Shown one piece after another: positions 48,422-58,247 of a DNA stretch of 64,000 bases. Within the stretch, counting starts at the first letter, position 1; each line of letters starts with the position of its first letter. The position numbers and the translations under genes are program-made. The notes beneath the pieces are model-generated. The model had not been told where the DNA came from. It searched no databases and saw only the letters and a program-made list of their open reading frames with translations. This DNA is from Pseudomonas asplenii (GTDB lineage: Bacteria > Pseudomonadota > Gammaproteobacteria > Pseudomonadales > Pseudomonadaceae), in assembly GCF_900105475.1 (NCBI RefSeq), contig NZ_LT629777.1:2232001-2296000 (forward strand), in the 5' to 3' direction.

Positions 48422-49465
48422 ATGCTCAAATCCCTGAAATTCAGCGCCCTCGCAGTAGGGCTGATGTGCGCGGCAAATGTCATGGCGGCGACCGACCTGA
48501 CCGTGGTGTCCTTTGGTGGCGCGAACAAGGCGGCCCAGGTCAAGGCGTTCTACGCACCTTGGGAAGCCCAGGCGGGCAATGGCAAGATCGTTGCCGGCGA
48601 ATACAACGGCGAAATGGCCAAGATCAAGGCCATGGTCGACACCAAGAGCGTGTCCTGGGACCTGGTCGAGGTCGAGTCGCCTGAGCTGTCCCGTGGCTGT
48701 GACGAAGACATGTTCGAGCAACTGGACCCTGCGTTGTTCGGCAAGAGCGAAGACTACGTCAAGGGCGCCATCCAGCCTTGTGGCGTAGGTTTCTTCGTCT
48801 GGTCGACGGTGCTGGCCTACAACGCCGATAAACTCGCCTCCGCACCCGCCAGCTGGGCCGACTTCTGGGATACCAAGAAATTCCCGGGCAAACGTGGCCT
48901 GCGCAAGGGCGCCAAGTACACCCTGGAATTCGCTCTGATGGCCGACGGTGTTGCGCCGAAAGACGTCTACAAGGTGCTGGCCGGCAAGGATGGCCAGGAT
49001 CGCGCGTTCAAGAAGCTCGACGAACTCAAGCCGTACATCCAGTGGTGGGAAGCCGGTGCCCAGCCGCCGCAATATCTCGCTTCCGGTGACGTGGTGATGA
49101 GCTCGGCCTACAACGGCCGGATCGCTGCGGTACAGAAGGAAAGCAACCTGAAGGTGGTGTGGAACGGCGGGATCTACGACTTCGATGCCTGGGCCATTCC
49201 GAAGGGCCTGGACAAGGCGCGTGCCGATGTCGCGAAGAAATTCATCGCCTTCTCGGTCATGCCGCAGCAGCAGAAGACCTACTCGGAAAACATCGCCTAC
49301 GGCCCAGCCAACACCCAGGCGGTACCGCTGCTGGCCAAGGACATCCTCAAGGATATGCCGACCACTCCGGAAAACATCGCCAACCAGGTGCAGATCGACG
49401 TCAGCTTCTGGGCTGATAACGGCGAGCAACTGGAGCAGCGCTTCAACGCCTGGGCGGCCAAGTAA
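48422..49465 (+). CDS. agtB: Periplasmic substrate-binding protein (AgtB-like)
   Basis: A 347-residue polyamine/spermidine-type binding protein (PotD/PotF-like) with a signal peptide (cleavage near NVMAATD, about residue 22). DLTVVSFGGANKAAQVKAFY and WDLVEVESPELSRGCDEDMF are typical of this cluster. It would capture 5-aminovalerate, 4-aminobutyrate or a related amine for the membrane complex. A 217-bp gap with REP sequences follows, which may keep expression of this gene above that of the permeases. Confidence 0.87.
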   Translation: MLKSLKFSALAVGLMCAANVMAATDLTVVSFGGANKAAQVKAFYAPWEAQAGNGKIVAGEYNGEMAKIKAMVDTKSVSWDLVEVESPELSRGCDEDMFEQLDPALFGKSEDYVKGAIQPCGVGFFVWSTVLAYNADKLASAPASWADFWDTKKFPGKRGLRKGAKYTLEFALMADGVAPKDVYKVLAGKDGQDRAFKKLDELKPYIQWWEAGAQPPQYLASGDVVMSSAYNGRIAAVQKESNLKVVWNGGIYDFDAWAIPKGLDKARADVAKKFIAFSVMPQQQKTYSENIAYGPANTQAVPLLAKDILKDMPTTPENIANQVQIDVSFWADNGEQLEQRFNAWAAK

Positions 49466-49474
49466 TACGCCACT

Positions 49475-49622
49475 GCCCCTTGTGGGAGTCGGCTTGCTGG
49501 CGGCGGCGTCCACCCGGACGCCGTACATCCGGCCTGCCTTGACCTGTAGGAACGTGGCTTGCCCGCGAATAGGCCCTCGAGGCCGTCAAAAGCTTCGCAG
49601 GCAAGCCTCGCTCCTCCAGGGC
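49475..49622. repeat. REP-like sequences between agtB and agtC
   Basis: Partial REP cores (CTTGTGGGAGTCGGCTTGCT near 49479, and a GGCTTGCCCGCGAATAGG stretch near 49555 and GCAGGCAAGCCTCGCTCCTC near 49597) occur in both orientations. In an operon such elements block 3' exonucleases and favour a high level of the upstream binding-protein mRNA. Confidence 0.7.
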
Positions 49623-49683
49623 TGGTTTCCACATCGGGTGTCGGTATGCGGTCAGTCACAATAAAAATTTTCCGGAGTTCGTC

Positions 49684-50931
49684 ATGGCCATCACCGTTCC
49701 TCTGAACGAGGGGACCAGTCCCACCCTGAAGCAGCGCCTGGCGCGTGCCGAGCGGGTCAACCGCTGGAAGGCCCAGGCCCTGATCGCGCCGCTGGTGCTG
49801 TTCCTGCTGTTGGTGTTCCTGGTACCGATCGTTGCACTGCTCTACAAGAGCGTCGGCAACCCCGAGGTGGTCAATGCCCTGCCGCGTACCGTGGCGGCCG
49901 TGTCGGCCTGGGACGGTAAAGGCCTGCCTGGCGAAGCGGTGTACAAGGTCCTCGGTGAAGAGCTGAGTGAGGCCCGCAAGAATCAGAGCCTGGGCGATCT
50001 GTCCAAGCGCCTGAACATGGAACTGGCCGGCTATCGCAGCCTGCTGACCAAGACTGCTCGTTCCCTGCCGTTCAAGGCCGAGCCGGCCTCCTACAAGGAT
50101 GCCCTGGAAGCGCTCGATGAACGTTGGGGCGATCCGGCGTACTGGCAGGCGATCCGCCGCAATACCAGTAGCATCACCCCCTATTACCTGCTGGCGGCTG
50201 TCGATCACCGTATCGACGACCTCGGCGAACTGGCCCCGGCTACTCCTGACCAGGCCATCTATCTCGATATCTTTGCTCGCACGTTCTGGATGGGGCTGGT
50301 GATCACCGCGATCTGTCTGGTCCTGGCGTACCCGTTGGCCTACCTGTTGGCGAATCTGCCAGCGCGCAAAAGCAACCTGTTGATGATCCTCGTGCTGTTG
50401 CCGTTCTGGACCTCGATCCTGGTACGCGTCGCGGCCTGGATCGTGCTGCTGCAGTCGGGCGGCCTGATCAACAGTGCGCTGATGGCCATGGGCGTGATCG
50501 ACAAACCGTTGGAGCTGGTGTTCAACCGCACCGGGGTCTACATCTCCATGGTGCACATCCTGCTCCCGTTCATGATCCTGCCGATCTACAGCGTGATGAA
50601 AGGCATCTCGCCGACTTACATGCGCGCGGCGATTTCCCTGGGTTGCCATCCGTTCGCCAGTTTCTGGCGGGTGTATTTCCCGCAGACCTATGCCGGTGTG
50701 GGCGCCGGCTGCCTGTTGGTGTTCATTTTGGCGATCGGCTACTACATCACCCCCGCGCTGTTGGGCAGCCCGAACGATCAGATGGTCAGCTATTTCGTCG
50801 CCTTCTACACCAACACCAGCATCAACTGGGGCATGGCGACGGCGCTGGGCGGCCTGCTGCTGCTGGCAACCGTGGTGCTGTACCTGATCTACAGCCGGCT
50901 GGTGGGCGCGAGCCGCCTGAGCCTGGGTTAA
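49684..50931 (+). CDS. agtC: ABC transporter permease with long periplasmic insert (AgtC-like)
   Basis: A 415-residue inner-membrane permease of the PotB type. First membrane segment about residues 33-55; then about 140 polar residues (about 57-198) before the next segment, so the protein has an unusually large periplasmic domain. The remaining five membrane segments include the EAA-type coupling loop (MRAAISLGCHPFASFWRVYFP, about 317-337), which contacts the ATPase. It starts 218 bp after agtB and ends 13 bp before agtD. Confidence 0.87.
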   Translation: MAITVPLNEGTSPTLKQRLARAERVNRWKAQALIAPLVLFLLLVFLVPIVALLYKSVGNPEVVNALPRTVAAVSAWDGKGLPGEAVYKVLGEELSEARKNQSLGDLSKRLNMELAGYRSLLTKTARSLPFKAEPASYKDALEALDERWGDPAYWQAIRRNTSSITPYYLLAAVDHRIDDLGELAPATPDQAIYLDIFARTFWMGLVITAICLVLAYPLAYLLANLPARKSNLLMILVLLPFWTSILVRVAAWIVLLQSGGLINSALMAMGVIDKPLELVFNRTGVYISMVHILLPFMILPIYSVMKGISPTYMRAAISLGCHPFASFWRVYFPQTYAGVGAGCLLVFILAIGYYITPALLGSPNDQMVSYFVAFYTNTSINWGMATALGGLLLLATVVLYLIYSRLVGASRLSLG

Positions 50932-50944
50932 GGAGAGAATCGAA

Positions 50945-51769
50945 ATGCTCAGTCCGTACATGTCGCCCGTCGAGCGGGTCTGGTTCTACAGCTTGCGCAT
51001 TCTGTGCGGGTTGATCCTGTTGTTCCTGGTCCTGCCGGTGCTGGTGATCATTCCGTTGTCGTTCAATGCCGGCAGTTTCCTGGTCTATCCACTGCAGGGT
51101 TTCTCCCTGCACTGGTATCAGGACTTCTTCGCCTCCGCCGAGTGGATGCGGGCCCTCAAGAACAGCATCATTGTTGCCCCGGCGGCGACGGCGCTGGCGA
51201 TGATCTTCGGTACCCTGGCGGCCATCGGCCTGACTCGGGGTGATTTTCCTGGCAAGCCGCTGGTCATGGCCCTGGTGATTTCGCCGATGGTGGTCCCGGT
51301 GGTGATCATCGGAGTTGCCAGCTACCTGTTCTTTGCCCCACTGGGACTGGGTAACAGCTTCCTGTCACTGATCGTGGTGCATGCGGTATTGGGTGTGCCG
51401 TTTGTGATCATCACGGTTTCGGCAACCTTGCAGGGCTTCAACCACAACCTGGTGCGCGCCGCAGCCAGCCTGGGGGCATCGCCACTGACGGCGTTTCGCC
51501 GGGTGACCCTGCCGTTGATTGCACCAGGGGTGATTTCCGGGGCGTTGTTCGCCTTCGCGACCTCCTTCGATGAAGTGGTGGTGACGCTGTTCCTCGCCGG
51601 CCCCGAGCAGGCAACGTTGCCACGGCAGATGTTCAGTGGCATCCGCGAGAACCTCAGCCCGACCATTGCGGCCGCTGCGACGTTGCTGATTGCCTTCTCG
51701 GTGATCCTGCTGCTGACCCTGGAATGGTTGCGGGGCCGCAGCGAGAAACTGCGTACTGCCCAAGTCTGA
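50945..51769 (+). CDS. agtD: ABC transporter permease (AgtD-like)
   Basis: A 274-residue PotC-type permease with six membrane segments and the coupling loop RAAASLGASPLTAFRRVTLP (about 182-201). It pairs with AgtC in the membrane to form the channel of the importer. Last gene of the operon; GGAGAG precedes the ATG. Downstream, 157 bp separate it from rpe. Confidence 0.88.
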   Translation: MLSPYMSPVERVWFYSLRILCGLILLFLVLPVLVIIPLSFNAGSFLVYPLQGFSLHWYQDFFASAEWMRALKNSIIVAPAATALAMIFGTLAAIGLTRGDFPGKPLVMALVISPMVVPVVIIGVASYLFFAPLGLGNSFLSLIVVHAVLGVPFVIITVSATLQGFNHNLVRAAASLGASPLTAFRRVTLPLIAPGVISGALFAFATSFDEVVVTLFLAGPEQATLPRQMFSGIRENLSPTIAAAATLLIAFSVILLLTLEWLRGRSEKLRTAQV

Positions 51770-51926
51770 TGCCACTCTGAAGGCCATGAAGAGGTTATTG
51801 CGAGGCGACTAAAGTCGTAGGAAAGAGCCTGCTGTAAGTGCGGCCAATCATCGCGGTCACGGTGCGCTCGGCGAAATATGAGGTATACAATGCGCGCCAC
51901 CGTGATTCTGCTCAAAAAGGTGCGTC

Positions 51927-52601
51927 ATGCAGCCCTTCGCAATTGCTCCGTCGATTCTTTCTGCCGACTTCGCCCGCCTGGGTGAGGAAGTGGACAACGT
52001 CCTCGCCGCTGGCGCCGACATCGTGCATTTCGATGTCATGGACAACCACTACGTCCCCAACCTGACCATCGGCCCGATGGTCTGTGCGGCCCTGCGCAAG
52101 TACGGCGTGACCGCGCCGATCGATGTACACCTGATGGTCAGTCCGGTCGATCGCATCATCGGCGATTTCATCGAGGCCGGTGCGACCTATATCACCTTCC
52201 ATCCCGAAGCCACTCTGCATGTCGACCGCTCCCTGCAACTGATCCGTGACGGTGGTTGCAAGGCCGGCCTGGTGTTCAACCCGGCGACCCCGCTGGATGT
52301 GCTCAAATACGTGATGGACAAGGTCGACATGGTCCTGCTGATGAGCGTCAACCCGGGTTTTGGCGGCCAGAAATTCATCCCCGGTACCCTCGACAAGCTG
52401 CGCGAGGCACGGGCGCTGATCGATGCCTCCGGGCGCGATATCCGCCTGGAAATCGACGGTGGGGTGAACGTGAACAACATTCGCGAAATCGCGGCGGCTG
52501 GCGCGGATACCTTCGTTGCCGGTTCGGCGATCTTCAACGCTGCGGACTACCGTGAAGTCATCCAGAAGATGCGCGCCGAACTGGCGCTGGCTCGTCCATG
52601 A
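51927..52601 (+). CDS. rpe: Ribulose-phosphate 3-epimerase
   Basis: A 224-residue TIM-barrel epimerase of the pentose phosphate pathway, interconverting ribulose-5- and xylulose-5-phosphate. Metal-site residues lie in [14 protein letters not shown] (about 33-46) and VDVHLMV; the phosphate-binding end is [10 protein letters not shown] and [11 protein letters not shown]. Its stop overlaps the gph start by 4 bp, the usual rpe-gph pairing. Confidence 0.97.
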   Translation: MQPFAIAPSILSADFARLGEEVDNVLAAGADIVHFDVMDNHYVPNLTIGPMVCAALRKYGVTAPIDVHLMVSPVDRIIGDFIEAGATYITFHPEATLHVDRSLQLIRDGGCKAGLVFNPATPLDVLKYVMDKVDMVLLMSVNPGFGGQKFIPGTLDKLREARALIDASGRDIRLEIDGGVNVNNIREIAAAGADTFVAGSAIFNAADYREVIQKMRAELALARP

Positions 52602-53416
52602 GCGCCTTCGAGCAGCTCTTCGCCGGAAGGCTGCCCAAGCTGGTGATGTTCGATCTGGATGGGACGTTGATCGACTCGGTACCGGATCTGGCGGCGGCCG
52701 TCGACAAGATGCTGCTCGCTCTGGGGCGGCCCGCCGCCGGCCTGGACGCGGTGCGTGAATGGGTCGGCAACGGCGCTCCGGTGCTGGTGCGTCGGGCGCT
52801 GGCTGGCGGTCTCGATCACTCGGCGGTGAGCGAAAGCGATGCCGAGCAAGGGCTGGAACTGTTCATGGAGGCCTACGACGGCGGCCATGACCGGACCACG
52901 GTCTACCCAGGCGTGCGCGAAACTCTGGGCTGGATGCAGAAGCAGGGTGTGGAAATGGCCCTGATCACCAACAAACCCGAACGTTTCGTTGCGCCGTTGC
53001 TCGATGAGATGAAATTGGGACGGTTCTTCCGCTGGATCATCGGCGGTGACACCCTGCCGCAACGCAAGCCCGATCCGGCGGCGTTGTTCCATGTGATGAA
53101 AATGGCCGGTATTGCGGCGTCGCAAAGTCTGTTCATCGGCGATTCGCGCAGCGATGTGCAGGCGGCCAAGGCTGCCGGAGTGGCCTGCATTGCACTCAGC
53201 TATGGCTACAACCATGGTCGACCGATCGCCGAAGAACACCCGGCGCTGGTCATCGACGATCTGCGCGAGCTGATTCCTGGTTGCCTGGAGGGCGGCGCTG
53301 AGCTAATGTCGGCGGACTGTAATCAATCCCCTCCTGGAAACGCCATCGTGGTGGTCACTCGCAAACTCTGGATGAAAGTCATCAAGGCCTTGGCCCGTTG
53401 GCGTTGGCGCGCCTGA
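52598..53416 (+). CDS. gph: Phosphoglycolate phosphatase
   Basis: HAD-family phosphatase of 272 residues that removes phosphoglycolate formed during DNA repair and oxygenation reactions. Nucleophile motif FDLDGTLID (D19, D21), motif [11 protein letters not shown], motif III lysine in RKPDP and motif [16 protein letters not shown]. The conserved enzyme ends around LRELIPG; the last 45 residues are extra and end [15 protein letters not shown], which coincides in frame with a Trp-rich leader peptide of trpE. Confidence 0.95.
   Translation: MSAFEQLFAGRLPKLVMFDLDGTLIDSVPDLAAAVDKMLLALGRPAAGLDAVREWVGNGAPVLVRRALAGGLDHSAVSESDAEQGLELFMEAYDGGHDRTTVYPGVRETLGWMQKQGVEMALITNKPERFVAPLLDEMKLGRFFRWIIGGDTLPQRKPDPAALFHVMKMAGIAASQSLFIGDSRSDVQAAKAAGVACIALSYGYNHGRPIAEEHPALVIDDLRELIPGCLEGGAELMSADCNQSPPGNAIVVVTRKLWMKVIKALARWRWRA
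53281..53309 (+). promoter_or_regulatory. Candidate trpE promoter inside the end of gph
   Basis: TTGCCT (53281-53286) and TAATGT (53304-53309) are 17 bp apart, each matching the sigma-70 consensus at about four of six positions. A start near 53316 would give a leader that includes the Trp-rich peptide and the hairpins before trpE. Confidence 0.35.
53372..53416 (+). CDS. trpL: Probable trp leader peptide (trpL) inside the 3' end of gph
   Basis: ATG AAA ... TGA encodes the 14-residue peptide [14 protein letters not shown] with two TGG codons near its end, 71 bp before trpE. It is followed by alternative hairpins. Attenuation of trpE is known in P. putida. The frame and stop are the same as those of gph, so the peptide is either made from its own start on a trp-specific transcript or read as the tail of gph. 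No strong ribosome-binding site is seen. Confidence 0.55.
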   Translation: MKVIKALARWRWRA

Positions 53417-53447
53417 CATTTATCTGGCCGCCCCGTGCGGCGCGTTT
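53408..53447 (+). promoter_or_regulatory. Alternative hairpins of the trpE attenuator
   Basis: GCCGC (53427-53431) can pair with GCGGC (53437-53441) followed by GCGTTT, a weak terminator-like hairpin. CGCGCC (53408-53413), which overlaps the end of the leader peptide, can instead pair with GGCGCG (53439-53444), which would disrupt it. The two pairings exclude each other, as required for attenuation by ribosome stalling at the Trp codons. Confidence 0.45.
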
Positions 53448-53487
53448 GCATACCTGACCGTTTGAACCTCAAGCCACGAGGCACATG

Positions 53488-54975
53488 ATGACCCGCGAAG
53501 AATTCCTGCGTTTGGCCGCTGCCGGCTACAACCGCATCCCGCTTGCCTGCGAAACCCTGGCCGACTTCGATACCCCGCTGTCGATCTATCTGAAACTGGC
53601 CGACCAGCCCAACTCCTACCTGCTCGAGTCGGTGCAGGGCGGCGAGAAATGGGGTCGTTATTCGATCATTGGCCTGCCATGCCGCACCGTGTTGCGGGTG
53701 CATGATCACCAGGTCCGTGTCACCCACGACGGCGTCGAGGTCGAAGCGTGCGAGGCCGAAGACCCATTGGCTTTCGTCGAGGCCTTCAAGGCGCGTTACA
53801 ACGTCCCGACCATTCCTGGTTTGCCACGTTTCAACGGCGGCCTGGTGGGGTACTTCGGTTATGACTGCGTGCGTTATGTGGAAAAACGCCTGGGCAAGTG
53901 TCCGAACCCCGATCCACTGGGCGTACCGGACATTCTGCTGATGGTGTCCGATGCCGTGGTGGTGTTCGACAACCTGGCTGGCAAGATGCACGCCATCGTC
54001 CTGGCCGATCCGGCGCAGGAGAATGCCTACGAGCAGGGCCAGGCGCGCCTGCAGCAGTTGCTTGAACAGTTGCGCCAGCCGATCACCCCGCGTCGCGGCC
54101 TCGAACTGGATCGCCCACCGGCGGCCGACCCGGTGTTCCGTTCCAGTTTCACCCAGGGTGACTACGAGCGCGCGGTCGATACCATCAAGGAATATATCCT
54201 GGCCGGCGACTGCATGCAGGTGGTGCCGTCGCAGCGCATGTCCATCGACTTCAAGGCCGCTCCCATCGATCTGTACCGGGCGCTGCGCTGCTTCAACCCG
54301 ACGCCGTACATGTACTTCTTCAATTTCGGTGATTTCCACGTAGTCGGCAGCTCGCCGGAAGTGCTGGTGCGGGTCGAAGACAACCTGATCACCGTCCGGC
54401 CAATCGCTGGTACCCGTCCGCGTGGCGCCACCGAAGAGGCCGACCGGGCGCTGGAGGAGGACCTGCTGTCGGATGACAAGGAAATCGCCGAACACCTGAT
54501 GCTGATCGACCTGGGCCGCAACGATACCGGTCGGGTTTCCGAGATCGGTTCGGTGAAGCTCACCGAGAAGATGGTGATCGAACGTTATTCCAACGTGATG
54601 CACATCGTCTCCAACGTCACCGGCCAGCTCAAGAATGGCCTGACCTCCATGGATGCACTGCGGGCGATCCTGCCGGCCGGTACGTTGTCCGGAGCGCCGA
54701 AGATCCGTGCCATGGAAATCATCGACGAGCTGGAACCGGTCAAGCGCGGCGTGTATGGCGGCGCGGTCGGTTACTACGCCTGGAACGGCAACATGGATAC
54801 CGCGATTGCCATTCGTACCGCGGTGATCAAGGACGGCGAGCTGCACGTGCAGGCCGGTGGCGGCATCGTCGCCGACTCGGTACCGGCGCTGGAATGGGAA
54901 GAAACGCTGAACAAGCGTCGCGCGATGTTCCGTGCGGTTGCCCTTGCTGAACAAACCCCCGCGTCCGACGCCTGA
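53488..54975 (+). CDS. trpE: Anthranilate synthase component I
   Basis: A 495-residue chorismate-using enzyme; with TrpG ammonia it makes anthranilate, the first step of tryptophan synthesis. The feedback site region [15 protein letters not shown] (Tyr/Ser contacts to Trp, about 40-55) and catalytic [19 protein letters not shown] and [13 protein letters not shown] are present. Two ATGs in tandem at 53485/53488; the second has better spacing from GAGG. trpG follows after 13 bp. Confidence 0.97.
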   Translation: MTREEFLRLAAAGYNRIPLACETLADFDTPLSIYLKLADQPNSYLLESVQGGEKWGRYSIIGLPCRTVLRVHDHQVRVTHDGVEVEACEAEDPLAFVEAFKARYNVPTIPGLPRFNGGLVGYFGYDCVRYVEKRLGKCPNPDPLGVPDILLMVSDAVVVFDNLAGKMHAIVLADPAQENAYEQGQARLQQLLEQLRQPITPRRGLELDRPPAADPVFRSSFTQGDYERAVDTIKEYILAGDCMQVVPSQRMSIDFKAAPIDLYRALRCFNPTPYMYFFNFGDFHVVGSSPEVLVRVEDNLITVRPIAGTRPRGATEEADRALEEDLLSDDKEIAEHLMLIDLGRNDTGRVSEIGSVKLTEKMVIERYSNVMHIVSNVTGQLKNGLTSMDALRAILPAGTLSGAPKIRAMEIIDELEPVKRGVYGGAVGYYAWNGNMDTAIAIRTAVIKDGELHVQAGGGIVADSVPALEWEETLNKRRAMFRAVALAEQTPASDA

Positions 54976-54988
54976 GGAACCCTTTGTC

Positions 54989-55582
54989 ATGTTGCTGATG
55001 ATCGATAACTACGACTCGTTTACCTACAACGTCGTGCAATACCTCGGTGAACTGGGCGCGGACGTCAAAGTTGTGCGTAACGACGAACTGACCGTGGCCG
55101 AAATCGAAGCCCTCAAGCCTGAGCGCATCGTGGTCTCGCCCGGCCCTTGCACACCGACCGAGGCAGGTATTTCCCTGGAAGCCATCCAGCATTTCGCCGG
55201 CAAGCTGCCGATCCTCGGCGTGTGCCTGGGACACCAGTCCATCGGCCAGGCCTTTGGTGGGGACGTGGTGCGGGCCCGCCAGGTGATGCATGGCAAGACC
55301 AGTCCGCTGTTCCACGAAGGCAAGGGTGTGTTCGAGGGATTGCACCTGCCGTTGACCGTCACGCGCTACCATTCGCTGATCGTCAAGCGTGAAACCTTGC
55401 CCGATTGTCTGGAGCCGACCGCCTGGACCCAACTGGAGGACGGCTCGATCGACGAAATCATGGGCTTGCGCCACAAGACACTGAACATCGAAGGGGTGCA
55501 GTTCCACCCCGAGTCGATCCTCTCCGAGCAGGGACATGAGCTGTTCGCCAACTTTCTCAAACAGACCGGTGGCGTGCGCTAA
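54989..55582 (+). CDS. trpG: Anthranilate synthase component II (glutamine amidotransferase)
   Basis: A 197-residue class I glutaminase that feeds ammonia to TrpE. N-terminal [19 protein letters not shown], nucleophile Cys in [16 protein letters not shown] (about residue 79) and the His-x-Glu of [10 protein letters not shown] near the C-terminus form the triad. The ATG at 54989 is the family start; the frame is open 19 codons upstream into trpE. In P. aeruginosa a tailocin cluster lies between trpE and trpG; here they touch. Confidence 0.97.
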   Translation: MLLMIDNYDSFTYNVVQYLGELGADVKVVRNDELTVAEIEALKPERIVVSPGPCTPTEAGISLEAIQHFAGKLPILGVCLGHQSIGQAFGGDVVRARQVMHGKTSPLFHEGKGVFEGLHLPLTVTRYHSLIVKRETLPDCLEPTAWTQLEDGSIDEIMGLRHKTLNIEGVQFHPESILSEQGHELFANFLKQTGGVR

Positions 55583-55591
55583 GGAGTTTTC

Positions 55592-56641
55592 ATGGATATC
55601 AAGACAGCCCTGGGCCGTATCGTCGGCCATCTGGATCTGAGCACCACCGAGATGAGTGATGTCATGCGTGAAATCATGACTGGGCAATGCACCGAGGCGC
55701 AGATCGGCGCCTTCATGATGGCCATGCGCATGAAGAGTGAAAGCATCGACGAGATCGTCGGCGCGGTCTCGGTCATGCGCGAGTTGGCGGACAAGGTCGA
55801 GTTGAAGAGCCTTGACGGCGTGGTCGACGTGGTTGGCACCGGCGGCGATGGCGCGAATATTTTCAACGTTTCCACGGCATCGGCCTTCGTGGTCGCGGCG
55901 GCTGGCTGTACGGTCGCCAAGCACGGCAACCGCGCCGTATCGGGCAAGAGCGGCAGTGCCGATCTGCTGGAGGCGGCGGGTGTCTATCTCAATCTGACGC
56001 CGGTTCAAGTGGCACGCTGCATCGATAACGTCGGCATCGGTTTCATGTTCGCCCAGACCCATCACAGTGCGATGAAATATGCCGCCGGTCCGCGTCGCGA
56101 TCTGGGCCTGCGCACCCTGTTCAACATGCTTGGCCCGCTTACGAATCCGGCTGGCGTGAAGCATCAGGTGGTCGGCGTGTTCACTCAGGCACTTTGCCGA
56201 CCATTGGCGGAGGTGCTGCATCGCCTGGGCAGCAAGCATGTGCTGGTGGTGCATTCCCAGGACGGTCTGGACGAATTCAGCCTGGCGGCGCCGACCTACG
56301 TGGCCGAACTGAAAAATGGTGCAATAACCGAGTATTGGGTTCAGCCCGAAGACTTGGGTATAAAGAGTCAGAGTCTGTTTGGCTTGGTGGTGGAAAGCCC
56401 GGCGGCTTCCCTGGAGCTGATTCGTGACGCACTGGGGCGCCGCAAGACCGAAAATGGCCAGAAGGCTGCGGAAATGATCGTGCTCAACGCTGGCGCCGCG
56501 CTGTATGCCGCTGACCATGCCAGCAGTCTCAAGGAAGGCGTGGCCCTGGCCCATGACGCCTTGCATACCGGCCTTGCTCGAGAAAAACTCGAAGAGCTGG
56601 GCGCGTTCACCGCGGTATTCAAGCAGGAGAATGAAGCATGA
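55592..56641 (+). CDS. trpD: Anthranilate phosphoribosyltransferase
   Basis: A 349-residue enzyme joining anthranilate to PRPP. The glycine-rich PRPP loop [17 protein letters not shown] (about 82-98) and [19 protein letters not shown] are intact. Ten base pairs after trpG and overlapping trpC by 4 bp; part of the trpGDC unit found across Pseudomonas. Confidence 0.97.
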   Translation: MDIKTALGRIVGHLDLSTTEMSDVMREIMTGQCTEAQIGAFMMAMRMKSESIDEIVGAVSVMRELADKVELKSLDGVVDVVGTGGDGANIFNVSTASAFVVAAAGCTVAKHGNRAVSGKSGSADLLEAAGVYLNLTPVQVARCIDNVGIGFMFAQTHHSAMKYAAGPRRDLGLRTLFNMLGPLTNPAGVKHQVVGVFTQALCRPLAEVLHRLGSKHVLVVHSQDGLDEFSLAAPTYVAELKNGAITEYWVQPEDLGIKSQSLFGLVVESPAASLELIRDALGRRKTENGQKAAEMIVLNAGAALYAADHASSLKEGVALAHDALHTGLAREKLEELGAFTAVFKQENEA

Positions 56642-57477
56642 GTGTGCCAACCGTTCTGGAGAAAATCCTCGCCCGCAAGGCGCAGGAAGTTGCCGAGCGC
56701 AGTGCTCGCCTGAGCTTGGCCGAGTTGGAAAAACTGGCCCGTGCTGCCGATGCCCCGCGTGGCTTTGCCCGGGCGTTGCTTGAGCAGGCCAAGCTGAAGC
56801 AGCCGGCAGTGATTGCCGAAATCAAGAAAGCCTCGCCAAGCAAAGGCGTGATCCGCGAACACTTCGTTCCGTCCGAGATCGCCAGCAGTTATGAGAAGGG
56901 TGGGGCGACCTGCCTGTCGGTATTGACTGACGTGGATTATTTCCAGGGCTCGGACCTGTACCTGCAACAAGCTCGTGCCGCCTGCAAACTGCCGGTGATC
57001 CGCAAGGATTTCATGGTCGATCCGTATCAGATCGTCGAAGCCCGGGCCATGGGCGCCGATTGCATTCTGCTGATCGTCGCCGCGCTGGAAGACGGGCAGA
57101 TGGCCGAGCTGGCCTCGCTGGCCAAGGATGTCGGGCTCGATGTGCTGGTGGAGTCCCACGACGCCGCCGAACTGGAGCGGGCACTGAAGCATCTGGATAC
57201 GCCGCTGATCGGTATCAACAACCGCAACCTGCATACCTTCGACGTCAGCCTGGAAACCACTCTCGATTTGTTGCCGATGGTACCCCGCGACCGTCTGGTG
57301 ATCACCGAGAGCGGCATCCTCAATCGCGCCGATGTCGAACTGATGGAAATCAGTCAGGTGTACTCGTTCCTGGTCGGTGAAGCGTTCATGCGCGCACAGA
57401 GCCCGGGTGATGAACTGCAGCGGCTGTTTTTCCCTGAGCGCGGGACGCCGGTGATTAGCGGCTCCACTCTCGATTGA
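56638..57477 (+). CDS. trpC: Indole-3-glycerol phosphate synthase
   Basis: A 279-residue TIM barrel that closes the indole ring. Conserved [12 protein letters not shown] (about 60-71), [37 protein letters not shown] and ITESGIL mark the active site. Single-function form, not fused to trpF. Followed by a strong terminator that ends trpEGDC. Confidence 0.97.
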   Translation: MSVPTVLEKILARKAQEVAERSARLSLAELEKLARAADAPRGFARALLEQAKLKQPAVIAEIKKASPSKGVIREHFVPSEIASSYEKGGATCLSVLTDVDYFQGSDLYLQQARAACKLPVIRKDFMVDPYQIVEARAMGADCILLIVAALEDGQMAELASLAKDVGLDVLVESHDAAELERALKHLDTPLIGINNRNLHTFDVSLETTLDLLPMVPRDRLVITESGILNRADVELMEISQVYSFLVGEAFMRAQSPGDELQRLFFPERGTPVISGSTLD

Positions 57478-57493
57478 AACCTGTTGTTCGAAC

Positions 57494-57515
57494 AAGCCGG
57501 CGTTGCCGGCTTTTT
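57494..57515 (+). terminator. Terminator of the trp operon
   Basis: AAGCCGGC (57494-57501) pairs with GCCGGCTT (57505-57512) around a three-base loop and runs into TTTTT, 17 bp after the trpC stop. Confidence 0.92.
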
Positions 57516-57545
57516 CATGGCCACGATTAAACGGATTTTTTTGCC

Positions 57546-58247
57546 ATGACTCTGCCTGTTGTACTTACCGTCGAAGTCGGCCTGCGTGCCGAACAGGATC
57601 TGCTGGCCGAGGTGTGTGCCGGTGAGCGCGATGGGGGGCTGCTGTTCTGGCAACCCAGCGACCGCGCCCTGGTCATGCCGCGGCGCTTGAGTCGGTTGTC
57701 GGGCTTCGAACAGGCCAGTGAAGCGCTGGCCGCCAGCGGCTGGCCGGTTCTACTGCGTGAAACCGGTGGCGAGCCGGTTCCGCAGTCGTCGTCGACGGTC
57801 AATATTGCCCTGGTCTATGCGCCGCCGCGCAGCGAGGGAGACCAGAACCGTATCGAAACCGGTTATCTGCGTCTGTGTCAGCCGATCTGCGCTGCGCTGG
57901 ATGAGCTGGGAGGCGTCGCGTCGCTGGGCGAAATCGAAGGGGCGTTCTGCGATGGCCGTTACAACGTCAACCTCAATGGCCGCAAACTGGTCGGCACGGC
58001 TCAGCGTTGGCGGCAGAGTCGGGGGGGAACGCGTCCGGTGGGGTTGGTGCATGGGGCGATGCTGATCGACGACGAGCGTGAGTCGATGGCTGCGGCGGTC
58101 AATCGGTTCAATCAGGCGTGTGAGCTGGAGCAGCGGGTTCGTGCCGCGAGCCATATTGCCTTGCATGAGGTTTATCCGGCACCGCTATTCCTTGAGCGGT
58201 TGGCCGGCTCGTACCAGCAGTTGCTGGCCGATTTGCTCAAGGCCTAG
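57546..58247 (+). CDS. Lipoate-protein ligase A family protein
   Basis: A 233-residue protein with the BPL/LplA/LipB fold: [12 protein letters not shown] near residue 71 matches the (R)R-x-x-GG-x-x-V loop, and [19 protein letters not shown] (about 139-157) carries the conserved lysine K147 of lipoate or octanoyl ligases/transferases. It lacks the C-terminal accessory domain of full LplA. Whether it attaches, moves or amidotransfers lipoate cannot be told. It follows the trp terminator and converges on vfr with a 4-bp overlap of the stops. Confidence 0.75.
   Translation: MTLPVVLTVEVGLRAEQDLLAEVCAGERDGGLLFWQPSDRALVMPRRLSRLSGFEQASEALAASGWPVLLRETGGEPVPQSSSTVNIALVYAPPRSEGDQNRIETGYLRLCQPICAALDELGGVASLGEIEGAFCDGRYNVNLNGRKLVGTAQRWRQSRGGTRPVGLVHGAMLIDDERESMAAAVNRFNQACELEQRVRAASHIALHEVYPAPLFLERLAGSYQQLLADLLKA

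Noticed and set aside
49297..50961. 554-codon open frame opposite agtC
   Set aside because: Gln/His-rich antisense translation of a membrane protein gene; spans the agtB-agtC gap and matches no family.
51881..51900. Sigma-70 promoter of rpe at TATACAAT
   Set aside because: The -10-like sequence is good but no acceptable -35 sequence lies 16-18 bp upstream, so I did not list it.
53323..56650. Two long open frames opposite trpE, trpG and trpD
   Set aside because: Antisense shadows of the trp genes with no ribosome-binding site or motif.
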